This document shows positions 10,740-22,477 of a stretch of DNA of 64,000 bases, piece after piece. The DNA comes from Ryuthela nishihirai (taxonomy: Eukaryota; Arthropoda; Arachnida; Araneae; Heptathelidae). Position 1 is the first letter of the stretch, and every line of letters begins with the position of its first letter. Position numbers and translations under genes: made by a program. The notes under the pieces were generated by a model. That model searched no databases, had not been told where the DNA came from, and saw only the letters and a program-made list of their open reading frames with translations. The stretch lies in the NCBI GenBank assembly GCA_038380435.1, contig JAWZYU010000672.1, forward strand, positions 1-64,000, read 5' to 3'.

Positions 10740-12605
10740 CAACTCCTAGATCCCCTTGTCAGTCCGCGCCTGGTAGAAAGAACTGAAAATAATTCTATCT
10801 GGAAGGCCAAACAATCCTGCGAAAAAAAAAAAACTACAGAATCCAGCCGCCTTTGGCGAATACGAAATCGTTGTTTCCGAAGAGCTGAAGAGTAGTAAAG
10901 TTTTTTCCCCCTTCTCGGGTAAAGGGAACAAATCGTGATTTTACTGCAAATCCTTAACTCTCACACTCAAAAAACTAAATATCAAATAAGTGGGAACTTC
11001 AGTGTAAATCCCTTCCTCCACCCTACCATTGAAATATCAAACTTCTGCCTTAATAAATTAGTTACAAGATTAATTTAAAGCAGGGTCTGTACTAGGGTTG
11101 CAAAACCAAAAACCCATACTAGGGTTGCAAAAGCTCTTGGCCCAATCAGCTACTCTGTAGGTATCACTCACTATTATTTGGGTCGTGAGGTAAATGGGTA
11201 TTTGATTATTGAGTCTCGACAAAAATATTTGGAAAACACTGGTTTAAAGTTTCGACCTTTTTCAACTGTAGAGACCCTAACAGTGTTAATTTGAACTGCT
11301 GAAATATTTGGAGAGCGTGAATATCGGTTGATCTCAAAATGTAATGCTGTATTAACATAATACAGCATTATGTGATGTTACACCCCGTGTAACATCACAT
11401 AATGCTTTGTAAGAACTCCCCAGCACTTTTGTCTCCCTTACATGTTACATTAGTACTTCTTTTTTTTATATAAGGGTCATCAGAACTTCATAATGATCTT
11501 TTATAAGAATCTCAATATATAATCTACGCCGGGTAAATCTACTAGTAATAAATAACACAATTCCTAACCACTCCTTCCACTTTTTAGGCTTTATGCAATT
11601 TGTGGACGATCTCTTAATAATATTTTGTAAGAGCCTATGAAACGTAACAAAATATCTCTCGAAACAAAAAAGTTGAATGTCTAGTGAAGGAAAGAGGACA
11701 AAGTGGAAACATAAGCTCTTATTTTAAAAAAATGAACTAATTTAATCTTCCGAAACACAGAACAGAATCCTGGAATAAAATAAACTTTGTCACGTGCCAA
11801 AATAAAGGAAGAGATTATTTTTATCTCCGAACCTGGCAACGCTATTATAAGACAATGGCGGCTAAATATTTGGTGTTTATTCGAGTAGATCAAGTGTTGT
11901 AAGTTACGTTAGTTTCTCTTTAACTTAGAATTCTTACCTTCATGAATTCCCGCAAGACTTTAGTAGTTTATTAATTAATAAATTTCCTTACTAGAATCTC
12001 ACAAAATAGATTAGAGATAAAAGTTTCCCGTCCAAAGACACTCCGACCTTTTAAATCTCGTAAGCGGTGATAAACTTTCAATTCCCTCCCTAATATTAGC
12101 TGCCATTTTCTGTAACTGTTGACAGGGCAGTTAAAACGGAAGTGGAGGCATCACTATCCCAACTCCCAACCGACAGGAGAGCGGTAGTAGTGGCATGCCA
12201 AGGGCTCTGAGGTTGATCGCTGGAGAGTAAACAGCTATTTTGGGCTTCTTCATCCCACAGCAACTCCGGACATTAGGTTAGCTGGATTGGATGTCTGTGT
12301 CTATGCTGTTACGCTGTGTCGGGAAATGTCGGGTTCGTGTGTGTGCGTGGCGACAAGGAACTGCCGTGAAAAGCGAAGGCTCTTACTGGCATTGACAGCT
12401 GGCTGGCCATCGGTCATGGGATTTGTTACGGGAATGCAATCGACTGCTCTTCGCTGTCCACTCTGCTGGAACGAAAATTTTCGACCGATTCTGCTGTCTC
12501 GTTTCTCATTGATGCTTCTTTGCTGCGTGAGGATAGAGAATTTTGACAAACGACACATCATGTTAACTAATTTTGATTTCTTTGCCAATATATTATCAGT
12601 AATAG
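10740..12605. other. Mostly unique sequence, no gene recognised
   Basis: Contains the hairpin pair at 11343-11404 and a somewhat GC-richer part at 12180-12500 with open frames on both strands (12287-12619 plus, 12301-12654 minus) that match no family I recognise. I see no splice-site pattern strong enough to call an exon. Confidence 0.4.
11343..11404. repeat. Two adjacent perfect hairpins
   Basis: AATGCTGTATT with its inverse (11343-11369) overlaps a longer hairpin at 11366-11404, which has 17 bp perfect arms (CATTATGTGATGTTACA) around a 5-base CCCCG loop. Confidence 0.85.
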
Positions 12606-13090
12606 AGAAATTATTATAGTAAATTATATCAGTAATCAGTAAATCCGAAATCAAAATAATTTAGAGTTCTAATTTTCTTACAATTGCGAAAAAAAAATAT
12701 ATATATATAAATTTTTTATTATAATTTCAACTTTTTATCAGCCTTTAGTAATTAGAAAAGGACCATGCGATTTCATTTTTTATTTATTGTTCATTTTAAA
12801 TAAAAGAATGGCTCTTAGCGCCTATGGTGATATTACCCAAAAACTTTCCGTTTCAACTAGTATCTCTAACGTTTTTCGTTCGAAATAGCAAGCTTTTAAT
12901 TTTTTTGTAAAGTGTATTGTCTTTCTGCTTCAGGTTTTACCTCCAACATAATCTTCTGTTTGGGGATAAATTCTCGAATCTGAAAAATTTATATATATAT
13001 ATTTTTTCGCAATTGTAAGAAAATTAGAACTCTAAATTATTTTGATTTCGGATTTACTGATTACTGATATAATTTACTATAATAATTTCT
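12606..13090. mobile_element. Fold-back element with ~108 bp inverted repeats
   Basis: The sequence from AGAAATTATTATAGTAAATT (12606) to about 12714 recurs inverted at 12983-13090 with almost no mismatches; only the length of an A-run and AT-run differs. The ~268 bp interior is AT-rich and non-coding. This looks like a MITE or fold-back transposon. I could not identify a target-site duplication, so the superfamily is open. Confidence 0.78.
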
Positions 13091-13140
13091 AAATATTTCT
13101 AAGTTAAAACAGAAGATTATGTAATAAACATATCTTCTGT

Positions 13141-13520
13141 TTGGGGTGGCTCAGTCGGTAGCGCGTCAGGCTCGTAATCTGTAGTTTCCAGGTTCGAGTC
13201 CCAGCTGGGTCAGTGTTGAGATTTATCTCCGCAAAACTCCCCGCCCTGCCCACGGTCAGTAGGGGACACCGATGGGCTTGGAAAGTCCGCCGTCCGTCGA
13301 ATGCGACGTTCCGCCGTGGTCCCGTGTGCGGGAGAGCCATACCCTTTGCATGTTAAAGATCACACTGGATGGCCTTGGACTGGAGGCTATCATCTGCCTC
13401 TTAACTGCTGTTCAGTGGGTTCCCTCCCTCTAACCGTCTCTGAGCCTTCGGGGTCCATGTGACCTGGCCATTTAGCCCATGGTGTGTAAAAAAGTGCAGC
13501 TCAGAGGTAAAACAACTCAA
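13141..13520 (+). mobile_element. SINE A
   Basis: Head starts GGGGTGGCTCAGTCGG at 13143; the extreme 5' end is shortened. The 15-20 bp before it (ATCTTCTGTTTGGGG) also occur at 12950-12964 inside the fold-back interior, so the boundary is confused by local duplication. The tail ends CAACTCAACAAC. Confidence 0.88.
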
Positions 13521-13621
13521 CAACATTGGCGTAAATGGCCAGGTCGTTTAAATTGGAGTCACAGACAGTCGTCTATGACTGTAATTAATATTTTTCATTA
13601 AAGCCATTAACGAGACATAAA

Positions 13622-14097
13622 GGGGCGGGGGTGACTCAGTCGGTAGCGCGCCAGGCTCGTAATCTGTAGTTCCCAGGTTCGAGTCCCAGCTGGGTCAGCG
13701 TTGAGATCTATCTTCGCAAAAATTCCCCGCCCTGTCCACGGTCAGTAGGGGACACCGATGGGCTTGGAAAGGCCGCCGTCCGTCGGATGGGACGTTAAGC
13801 CGTGGCCCCGTGTGCGGGAGAGCCATACCCTGTGCACGTTAAAGAACACGCTGGATGGCCTTGACGGGAGGCTACCATCTGTCTCCCAACAGCTGTTCCA
13901 GTGGGTCCCCTCTCCCAACCTTCTCTGAGCCTTCGGGGTCCATGAGACCTGGCCATTTAGCCCATGGTGTGCAAAAAAGTGCCGCTTAGAGGTAAAACAT
14001 CCCAACCCAATCTCTGAGCCTTCGGGGTCCATGTGACCTGGCCATTTAGCCCATGGTGTGCAAAAAAGTGCCGCTCAGAGGTAAAACAACCCAACCC
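13622..14097 (+). mobile_element. SINE A with one extra short tail module, 13 bp TSD
   Basis: AACGAGACATAAA at 13609-13621 and 14098-14110 encloses the whole element, including the extra ~90 bp tail unit whose junction (CCCAA joined to TCTCTGAGCC) is at about 14009. The enlarged tail was therefore either inserted as such or grew inside the target-site duplication. Confidence 0.94.
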
Positions 14098-14110
14098 AAC
14101 GAGACATAAA

Positions 14111-14936
14111 ATAATTTACACATTCTAAACTAAAAAGGTATCCATTAAGTAGTTTTTTCAAAGCATAATAATTAATGCGACCCCTTAGTTAAATTGTCAA
14201 CAGGTGCAAAATTTTAGACTGCAGCTAACAATAATGTTTTTGTATACTTTTATTACTTTTCCTCATCTATTCGTTGCATTTGGAAGTCAAATAGTCGTAG
14301 TCTAGTATCAGAGACTTTCTCCGAACAGTATCCATATGGCTCATCAACTGCCGCTTAGCTAAATGAAATAGCTGTATGATAGCCATGGGTTTGAGGTTAT
14401 CTAATCTTTATCCCGCTGTAGCACGAAAGCCGCTAGAGGTCGTTGTCTGCCCTGATGCTGCTGCTGCCAGCAGTGAACATGGAAGCTTTCTCGCCGGGAA
14501 TTAAAAAAAAAACTTGTTGATAAGGGCCGACTTGACACAGGGTTGCTGTTTAATGCAGACAGCTGTCTCTGAAAATGTGAGAGATAGCACTTTTGATGGT
14601 AATACCTGCAGTTAATGTAATATGGCTTCGTATAGGAGTTAGAAATGAATTTGGGCTCGAACCATTTTGATAACTACTGATCCCGAGGTTGGTTACAAGA
14701 AAAAACTATCTCTGATACAATCGCGAAACGTATATACGGAAATGCTGCAGTTAAGCTATTTTCTAAATCTTCGTACTATAAAAAAAAATACCCCCTCAAG
14801 CAGCTGCTTGCCACAGAGGTCTACGATATTACAAACTTATTCTTGTGTAACATCATTATAAACACTAAGAACTGTTCATTATGACGCTAAAGGAATTTCC
14901 TTCGTTAAATGACACATAAGCGTTATATGAATATTA
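14111..14936. other. Unique sequence with a SINE B tail stub
   Basis: At 14790-14825 there is a minus-strand SINE B 3' end (TACCCCCTCAAGCAGCTGCTTG). I recognise nothing else. Confidence 0.55.
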
Positions 14937-15321
14937 GGTTGGGTTGTTTTACCTCTGAGCGGCACTTTCTTGCACACCATGGGCTAAATGGTCAGGTCAC
15001 ATGGACCCCGAAGGCTCAGAGAAGGTTGGGGGAGGGGACCCACTGGAACAGCTGTTGGGAGACAGATGGTAGCTTCCCGTCAAGGCCATCCAGCGTGTTG
15101 TTTAACGTGCATAGGGTATGGCTCTCCCGCACACGGAGCCACGGCTTAACGTCCCATCCGACGGACGGCGGCCTATTCCAAGCCCATCGGTGTCCCCTAC
15201 TGACCGTGGGCAGGGCGGGGAATTTTGCGGAGATAAATCTCAACGCTGACCCAGCTGGGACTCGAACCTGGGAACTACAGATTACGAGCCTGGCGCGCTA
15301 CCGACTGAGCCACCCCCGCCG
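14937..15321 (-). mobile_element. SINE A, full length
   Basis: Complete minus-strand copy; the B-box inverse GGACTCGAACC is at about 15260. Intact length and few differences from the other copies suggest a relatively recent insertion. No target-site duplication was found. Confidence 0.92.
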
Positions 15322-16080
15322 CTTCATCCAAGACAATTCGCTTTCCATTACAACATTTAATAACGTTTTGATGTGTGTAGCGATCTCTTAAGTCTGTTAT
15401 GATGCCGTACTTAATAATATCTAGATAAGAGGTGCCAATTGCGATTATCCTGATACAGAAATGGATGGAATTAAATCGTCGAATCGAACCGAATGAAATC
15501 GGGTCATCTCTCCGTTACAGCAGATGATGAATGGTCACATGACCTGTGCCCACTCTTCCATTCGGAGTGAACATCCAACGTAGCAATGTGGGTGGTGACG
15601 ACGTTGTAATCAGCGCATTTTAACCCCTTCCCCTTCCCCCCCCCCCCCGCCATGGCGTCGGCGAAGAGCAGCTGCTGGCCATGGAGGTGCAACAGTTCAA
15701 GGTCACGAGACCTGCATTTATGGATGGCGTGCGACGTTTTTGGTCATCAGCCAACAGAGATGATGTTGCGCTTGGTGGCATCAGGAGATTCATCGAAGCG
15801 TCACCTTGCGTCATTGTTCTTTACCTGCGAGAAAAGAGATGAAGAATTTCGCTTCGTTCAAATAAATGGCTCGCGACTGCTGCTCGTTTCGAATTCTGAC
15901 CTCGATGATAACGGAGCATGTCTCCACAGAAAGAAAGGGGGGGGGGAATGCTATTTGTACGAATTACAGGGAGGTTACAAAATTCCGTTTTTCGTATATC
16001 GTTGTACGATAGATCCATCGTGTTACGTATATACACAGAGTCGTGTATTTTAGGGTATATTTTGTGGGTATCGAGAATGG
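15322..16080. other. Unique sequence, no gene called
   Basis: Contains a C-run at 15638-15648 and a G-run near 15940. Open frames at 15652-16053 (plus) and parts of the minus strand are not recognisable proteins. Confidence 0.4.
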
Positions 16081-16474
16081 GGGGGCGGGGGGGGGGGCTC
16101 AGTCGGTAGCGCGCTAGGCTCGTAATCTGCTGTTCCCAGGTTCGAGTCCCAGCTGGGTCAGTGTTGAGATTTATCTCCGCAAAATTCCTCGCCTTGCTCA
16201 CGGTCAGTAGGGGACACCGAAGGGCTTGGAAAGGTCGCCGTCCGTCGGATGGGACGTTAAGCCGTGGCCCCGTGTGCGGGAGAGCCATACCCTGTGCACG
16301 TTAAAAAACACGCTGGTTGGTCTTGACGGGAGGCTACCATCTGTCTCCCAACAGCTGTTCCAGTGGATCCCCGCACCCAACCTTCTCCGAGTCTTCGGTG
16401 TCCTTGTGACCTGGCCATTTAGCCCATGGTGTGCAAAAAAAAAGTGCCGCTCAGAGGTAAAATAACCCAACCTT
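16081..16474 (+). mobile_element. SINE A, full length
   Basis: The head is preceded by an expanded G/GGGGCG tract. Complete through the tail (TAAAATAACCCAACC). No target-site duplication is visible. Confidence 0.9.
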
Positions 16475-16948
16475 TGTAAAGCGACTTCTGAGCGCACATA
16501 TTTGATAAATTTCGTTTTAAATGATGTCAGTGCTCTTGCTATGAACTCATCATGCTCTTGCTATGAACTCATCACTATCCCCTTCCATATTACAGACGCC
16601 GAAAGCATTTGCAAATCCTGATTAAGGAGATCCGTAATTCATTCCGAATATTAATAAGTTTGCCCTTAAACTCTGTAGCGTGTCGTGCCGTGTGTGTGTC
16701 CCAACTGCAGTGAAGCAACGCACCTTGGACTGGGGAATTGATGAGGTACAGAAACTGGGTTATCGCAAAGTCAGGCCGTGCACAAAAAGGGATCTTTTCT
16801 CCTTCCTCTGATGTTCGCCCCCAATTAGCACACATGGCAATGGAAGCGTTAACAGAGATGCATTTATTTATTTCTTAGCGAAATGTGATGTGGTTGTTAA
16901 CAATGGCTCTTCTGGCGTGTTCATTCCTCAGATATTGTGACGACTTTC
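16475..16948. other. Unique sequence, nothing recognised
   Basis: A tandem duplication of TGCTCTTGCTATGAACTCAT lies at 16531-16571. I see nothing else of note. Confidence 0.45.
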
Positions 16949-16960
16949 GAGCAGCTTTTG

Positions 16961-17370
16961 GGGGCGGGGGTGGCTCAGTCGGTAGCGCGCCAGGCTCGTA
17001 TCTGCAGTTCCCTGGTTCGAGTTCCAGCTTGGTCAGCGTTGAGATTTATCTCCGCAAAACTCCCCGCCCTACCCACGGTCAGTAGGGGACACCGATGGGC
17101 TTGGAAAGGCCACCGTCCGTCAGATGGGACGTTAAGCCGTGACCCCGTGTGCGGGAGAGCCATACCCTGTGTACGTTAAAGAACACGCTGGATGGCCTTG
17201 ACGGGAGGCTACCATCTGTCTCCCAACAGCTGTTCCAGTGGGTCCCCTCCCCCAACCTTCTCTGAGGCTTCGGGGCCTGCTCATTTAGACCTGCCCATTT
17301 AGGTGGTGACCTGTCCATTTAGCCCATGGTGTGCAAAAAAGTGCCGCTCAGAGGTAAAACAACCCAACCC
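16961..17370 (+). mobile_element. SINE A with 12 bp TSD
   Basis: GAGCAGCTTTTG at 16949-16960 and 17371-17382. The tail region holds a local triplication of a C-CATTTAG motif (17281-17320). Confidence 0.95.
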
Positions 17371-17534
17371 GAGCAGCTTTTGCCAGGTCTCGCGATTTTT
17401 ACGTCTAAGTCTTACGTTAGAGCGAACAAAAGATATTAGAGTGCATAATGTTGCGTCTGTATTCTTTTATCAATAAACAGCATCTTTTATATATTTTTTA
17501 TTTGGAGGAGAACCATCTACGAAATAATTCGATA

Positions 17535-17725
17535 ATATGGTTAGCGCGCTTGGCTACTGATCTAAGGGACCTGGGTTCGAGCCCTGGGTAAGGCATGGAT
17601 GTATGTGTCGTTTCTCTGCTGAGATTCTGCCATCCTCATAGACCTTCTACTATGGCATATAAACTGACAGGCTCCTGTCAGACATCTGCGGCAAGCAGCT
17701 GCTTGAGGGGGGTGTTTATTTTTTT
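17535..17725 (+). mobile_element. SINE B
   Basis: tRNA-like head (GGTTAGCGCGCTTGGC, B box GGTTCGAGCCC at about 17574), followed by the body and the CAAGCAGCTGCTTG palindrome with a GGGG(T)GTTTATTT end. The first bases of the head are replaced by unrelated AT-rich sequence, so the copy is slightly 5'-truncated. Confidence 0.88.
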
Positions 17726-17849
17726 ATATAGCTGGAATATATTTTTTATAAAAGATTTTTAGATAACATTTCATTAAAATAAAATAAAAAATTAAAAGTA
17801 AATTTATAGAATCGTATTGTGAAAAAAATTTTTTTTTGAAAAATTTAAC

Positions 17850-18060
17850 CGGTTGTGTTATTTTACTTTAGGGTGGCACTTTTGTGCACACAATGGGCTA
17901 AATGACCCAGGTCATAAAGACCCCAAGGGTCTTTTTGACCTGGGTCATACGATTATACTTATATACGTATATATGATTATACGTATATTATAATGGCCAG
18001 GTCATAAAGACCACAAGGGTCTTTATGACCTGGCCATATTAATCGTATAAGCCCCAGAAA
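17850..18060 (-). repeat. SINE A tail fragment converted into two large hairpins
   Basis: A diverged minus-strand SINE A tail (GGGCTAAATGACCCAGGTCAT) runs into its own inverse, forming hairpins at 17902-17948 and 17993-18037. Both have AGACC-CAAGGGTCT at the loop, and a further inverted ATACGATTATA/TTAATCGTATAA pair lies around them. Confidence 0.8.
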
Positions 18061-18081
18061 ATCCGGTCGCCTTGTACGATT

Positions 18082-18463
18082 GGTTGGTTGTTTTACCTCT
18101 GAGTGGCACTTTTTTGCACATCATGGGCTAAATGGCCAGGTCACTAGGACCCCAAAGGCTCAGAGAAGGTTGGGGGAGGGGACCCACTGGAACAGCTGTT
18201 GGGAGACAGACGGTAGCCTCCCGTCAAGGCCATCCAGCGTGTTCTTTAACGTGCAGATGGTATGGCTCTCCCACACACGGGGCTACGGCTTAACGTCCCA
18301 TTCGACGGACCGTGGCCTTTCCAAGCCCATCTGTGTCCCCTACTGACCATGGGCAGGACGGGGAATTTTTGCGGAGATAAATCTCAACGCTGATCCAGCT
18401 GGGACTCGAACCTGGGAACTGTAGATTACGAGCCTGGCGCGCTACTGACTGAGCCACCCCCGT
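18082..18463 (-). mobile_element. SINE A, full length
   Basis: Minus-strand copy from GGTTGGTTGTTTTACC to the head at 18463. The head has CTACTGACTGAGCC. Confidence 0.9.
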
Positions 18464-18479
18464 TAGGTAGGACATTCAG

Positions 18480-18586
18480 TCGTAGACCCTTACCCAGCTC
18501 TAAACTTTCGGGTCCTTGTAACCTGGACCTTTCTCCCATCATGTGCAAAAAAGAGGGGAAGGAATTAGCTGTATAACAACCCAATA
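18480..18586 (+). mobile_element. SINE A 3' fragment, old
   Basis: Diverged tail of a plus-strand copy (CTTTCGGGTCCTTGTAACCTGG... ATGTGCAAAAAAGAG... ATAACAACCCAATA). Confidence 0.7.
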
Positions 18587-18589
18587 ATG

Positions 18590-19204
18590 TTGTATTTTTT
18601 TTTTGTCCCGTCCCAATAAAGATTTCATTTAACTACTCCAAACGCGTTTGCTGGTCGTCTCGAGGAAGACGTGAAGAGTCGATTTCGTTTATCTGATGAA
18701 GTTGAGAGGAAAAACTAAAAGCCTCTCCTCCCCACTAATAATTCGATCTCCCTTTTAAAGTAGCACAAGAGACTGCAGTCGGCCGTTAGCCCTTGCCTGT
18801 CACGTTGACCTGGTGGAAAATCAACGTCACTAACCCAACAATAATGGCCCACGCCATTGAACACGTGACTGCACAAGTAGCGGTCTGTCACGCCTGCGTG
18901 AACGAGGAATGCACTGTGAGGAGTAACGCTCGAAGGACCAATCTTTCCGGATGGCATTCATTCTTTTTAGTTGAATGTATTTGACGCAAAGCATTCGCCC
19001 AATTGCGGCCTTTAGGATACATCTGATAATGAGGTTCCCTCGCAGAATACGACATCTCGCGAAAATGGAATTTGTTTCCCATCAGCAGTAAAATATTTTT
19101 GTTACAAATTAAAATTAAAAAGTACTTAAAAGTAACGAAATTTTTTCTTCTTGTGTTAGGAATAAGTTAAACTGAATGTTTAAAAAAGTAAATGTATTTT
19201 GTTT
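18590..19204. other. Unique sequence, no gene called
   Basis: Two antiparallel short open frames (18715-18957 minus, 18793-18984 plus) match no family I recognise. Confidence 0.4.
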
Positions 19205-19209
19205 GAATT

Positions 19210-22200
19210 GAAAGCTAAATCTCTGAGCTTAATGGTTAAACTCCACAATACAACATGCATACCAAGTCATGATGAATGCTTTTGTGAATTAATTGATGAG
19301 CTTAATGGTTAAACTCCACAGTACAACATGCACTCCAAATAATGATGAATGCTTTTGTGAATTAATTGATGAACTTAATGGTTAAACTCCACAATACAAC
19401 ATGCACTCCAAATAATGATGAATGCTTTTGTGAATTAATTGATGAACTTAATGGTTAAACTCCACAATACAACATGCATACCAAGTAATGATGAATGCTT
19501 TTGTGAATTAATGGATGAGCTTAATGGTTAAACTCCACAATACAACATGCACTCAAAATAATGATGAATGCTTTTGTGAATTAATTGATGAACTTAATGG
19601 TTAAACTCCACAATACAACATGCACTCCAAATAATGATGAATGCTTTTGTGAATTAATTGATGAACTTAATGGTTAAACTCCACAATACAACATGCATAC
19701 CAAGTAATGATGAATGCTTTTGTGAATTAATTGATGAGCTTAATGGTTAAACTCCACAATACAACATGCACTCCAAATAATGATGAATGCTTTTGTGAAT
19801 TAATTGATGAACTTAATGGTTAAACTCCACAATACAACATGCACTCCAAATAATGATGAATGCTTTTGTGAATTAATTGATGAACTTAATGGTTAAACTC
19901 CACAATACAACATGCACTCCAAATAATGATGAATGCTTTTGTGAATTAACTGATGAACTTAATGGTTAAACTCCACAATACAACATGCACTCCAAATAAT
20001 GATGAATGCTTTTGTGAATTAATTGATGAGTTTAATGGTTAAATTCCACAATACAACATGCACTCCAAATAATGATGAATGCTTTTGTGAATTAACTGAT
20101 GAACTTAATGGTTAAACCCCACAATACACATGCACACCAAGTCATGATGAATGCTTTTGTGAATTAATTGATGAGCTTAATGGTGAAACACCACAATACA
20201 ACATGCACACCAAGTAATGATGAATGCTTTTGTGAATTAACTGATGAGCTTAATGGTGAAACACCACAATACAACATGCCCACCAAGTCATGATGAATGC
20301 TTTTGTGAATTAATTGATGAGCTTAATGGTGAAACCCCACAATACAACATGCACACCAAGTCATGATGAATGCTTTGTGAATTAATTGATGAGCTTAATG
20401 GTTAAACTCCACAATACAACATGCACTCCAAATAATGATGAATGCTTTTGTGAATTAATTGATGAGTTTAATGGTTAAACTCCACAATACAACATGCCCA
20501 CCAAGTCATGATGAATGCTTTTGTGAATTAATTGATCAGCTTAATGGTTAAACTCCACAATACAACATGCCCACCAAGTCATGATGAATGCTTTTGTGAA
20601 TTAATTGATGAGCTTAATGGTGAAACACCACAATACAACATGCACACCAAGTAATGATGAATGCTTTTGTGAATTAACTGATGAGCTTAATGGTTAAACT
20701 CCACAATACAACATGCACTCCAAATAATGATGAATGCTTTTGTGAATTAACTGATGAACTTAATGGTTAAACCCCACAATACACATGCACACCAAGTCAT
20801 GATGAATGCTTTTGTGAATTAATTGACGAACTTAATGGTGAAACACCACAATACAACATGCACACCAAGTAATGATGAATGCTTTTGTGAATTAAATGAT
20901 GAGCTTAATGGTGTGGACACCAAGTAATGATGAATGCTTTTGTGTGGACACCAAGTAATGATGATGCTTAATGGTGTGGACACCAAGTAATGATGAATGC
21001 ACCAAGTAATGATGAATGCTTTTTGCTCCACAATACAACATGCCCACCAAGTCATGATGAATGCTTTTGTGAATTAATTGATGAGCTTAATGGTGAAACC
21101 CCACAATACAACATGCACACCAAGTCATGATGAATGCTTTTGTGAATTAATTGATGAGCTTAATGGTTAAATTCCACAATGCAACATGCCCACCAAGTAA
21201 TGATGAATGCTTTCGTGAATTAATTGATGAGCTTAATGGTTAAACTCTACAATACAACATGCACTCCAAATAATGATGAATGCTTTTGTGAATTAATTGA
21301 TGAGTTTAATGGTTAAACTCCACAATACAACATGCACTCCAAATAATGATGAATGCTTTTGTGAATTAATTGATGAGCTTAATGGTTAAACTCCACAATA
21401 CAGCATGCACTCCAAATAATGATGAATGCTTTTGTGAATTAACTGATGAACTTAATGGTCAAACCCCCACAATACACATGCATACCAAGTCATGATGAAT
21501 GCTTTTGTGAATTAATTGATGAGCTTAATGGTTAAACTCCACAATACAACATGCACTCCAAATAACGATGAATGCTTTTGTGAATTAACCGATGAGCTTA
21601 ATGGTTAAACTCCAGAATACATCATGCACACCAAGTCATGATGAATGCTTTTGTGAATTAATTGATGAGCTTAATGGTGAAACCCCACAATACAGCGTGC
21701 ACACCAAGTAAAGATGAATGCTTTTGTGAATTAATTGATGAGCTTCATGGTTAAACTCCAGAATACAACATGCACACTAAGTCATGATGAATGCTTTTGT
21801 GAATTAATTGATGAGCTTAATGGTTAAACCCACAATACAACATGCACTCCAAATAATGATGAATGCTTTTGTGAATTAACCGATGAGCTTAATGGTTAAA
21901 CTCCAGAATACAACATGCACACCAAGTCATGATGAATGCTTTTTTGAATTAATTGATGAGCTTAATGGTGAAACCCCACAATACAGCGTGCACACCAAGT
22001 AAAGATGAATGCTTTTGTGAATTAATTGATGAGCTTAATGGTTAAACTCCAGAATACAACATGCACACCAAGTCATGATGAATGCTTTTGTGAATTAATT
22101 GATGAGCTAAATGGTTAAACTCCACAATACAACATGCACTCCAAATAATGATGAATGCTTTTTTGAATTAACCGATGAGCTTAATGGTTAAACTCCAGAA

Positions 22201-22469
22201 TACAACATGCACACCAAGTCACGATCAATGCTTTTGTGAATTAATTGATGAGCTTAATGGTGAAACCCCACAATACAGCGTGCACACCAAGTAAAGATGA
22301 ATGCTTTTGTGAATTAATTGATGAGCTTAATGGTTAAACTCCACAATACAACATGCACTCCAAATAATGATGAATGCTTTTGTGAATTAACTGATGAACT
22401 TAATGGTTAAACTCCACAATACAACATGCACACGAAGTAAAGATGAATGCTTTTGTGAATTAATTGAAC
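19210..22469. repeat. 73 bp satellite array, ~44 units, with higher-order structure
   Basis: The monomer of 73 bp contains GAATTAATTGATGAGCTTAA, TGGTTAAACTCCACAATACA and ATGATGAATGCTTTTGT. Variants differ mainly after ACATGCA: CTCCAAATAATG, TACCAAGTAATG, CACCAAGTCATG, or CAGCGTGCACACCAAGTAAAG. Near the left end the first nine or so monomers follow a three-monomer pattern. Near the right end a four-monomer pattern repeats every 291-292 bp: CAGCG at 21693, 21984 and 22276, and GAATTAACC at 21582, 21873 and 22165. Between 20900 and 21020 the units are shortened and rearranged. No coding role is apparent. Confidence 0.95.
20905..21025. repeat. Rearranged short-unit zone inside the satellite
   Basis: Units drop from 73 bp to ~30-45 bp made of GTGGACACCAAGTAATGATG pieces, then the 73 bp period resumes. 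Looks like local deletion and slippage in the array. Confidence 0.8.
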
Positions 22470-22477
22470 AGGTACAA

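Noticed and set aside
20819..21055. Minus-strand open frame rich in HHYLVSTPL
   Set aside because: It lies in the rearranged part of the satellite and is made of satellite sequence.
19210..22469. CRISPR-like array
   Set aside because: Repeats are contiguous 73 bp monomers without unique spacers, in a eukaryotic transposon landscape.
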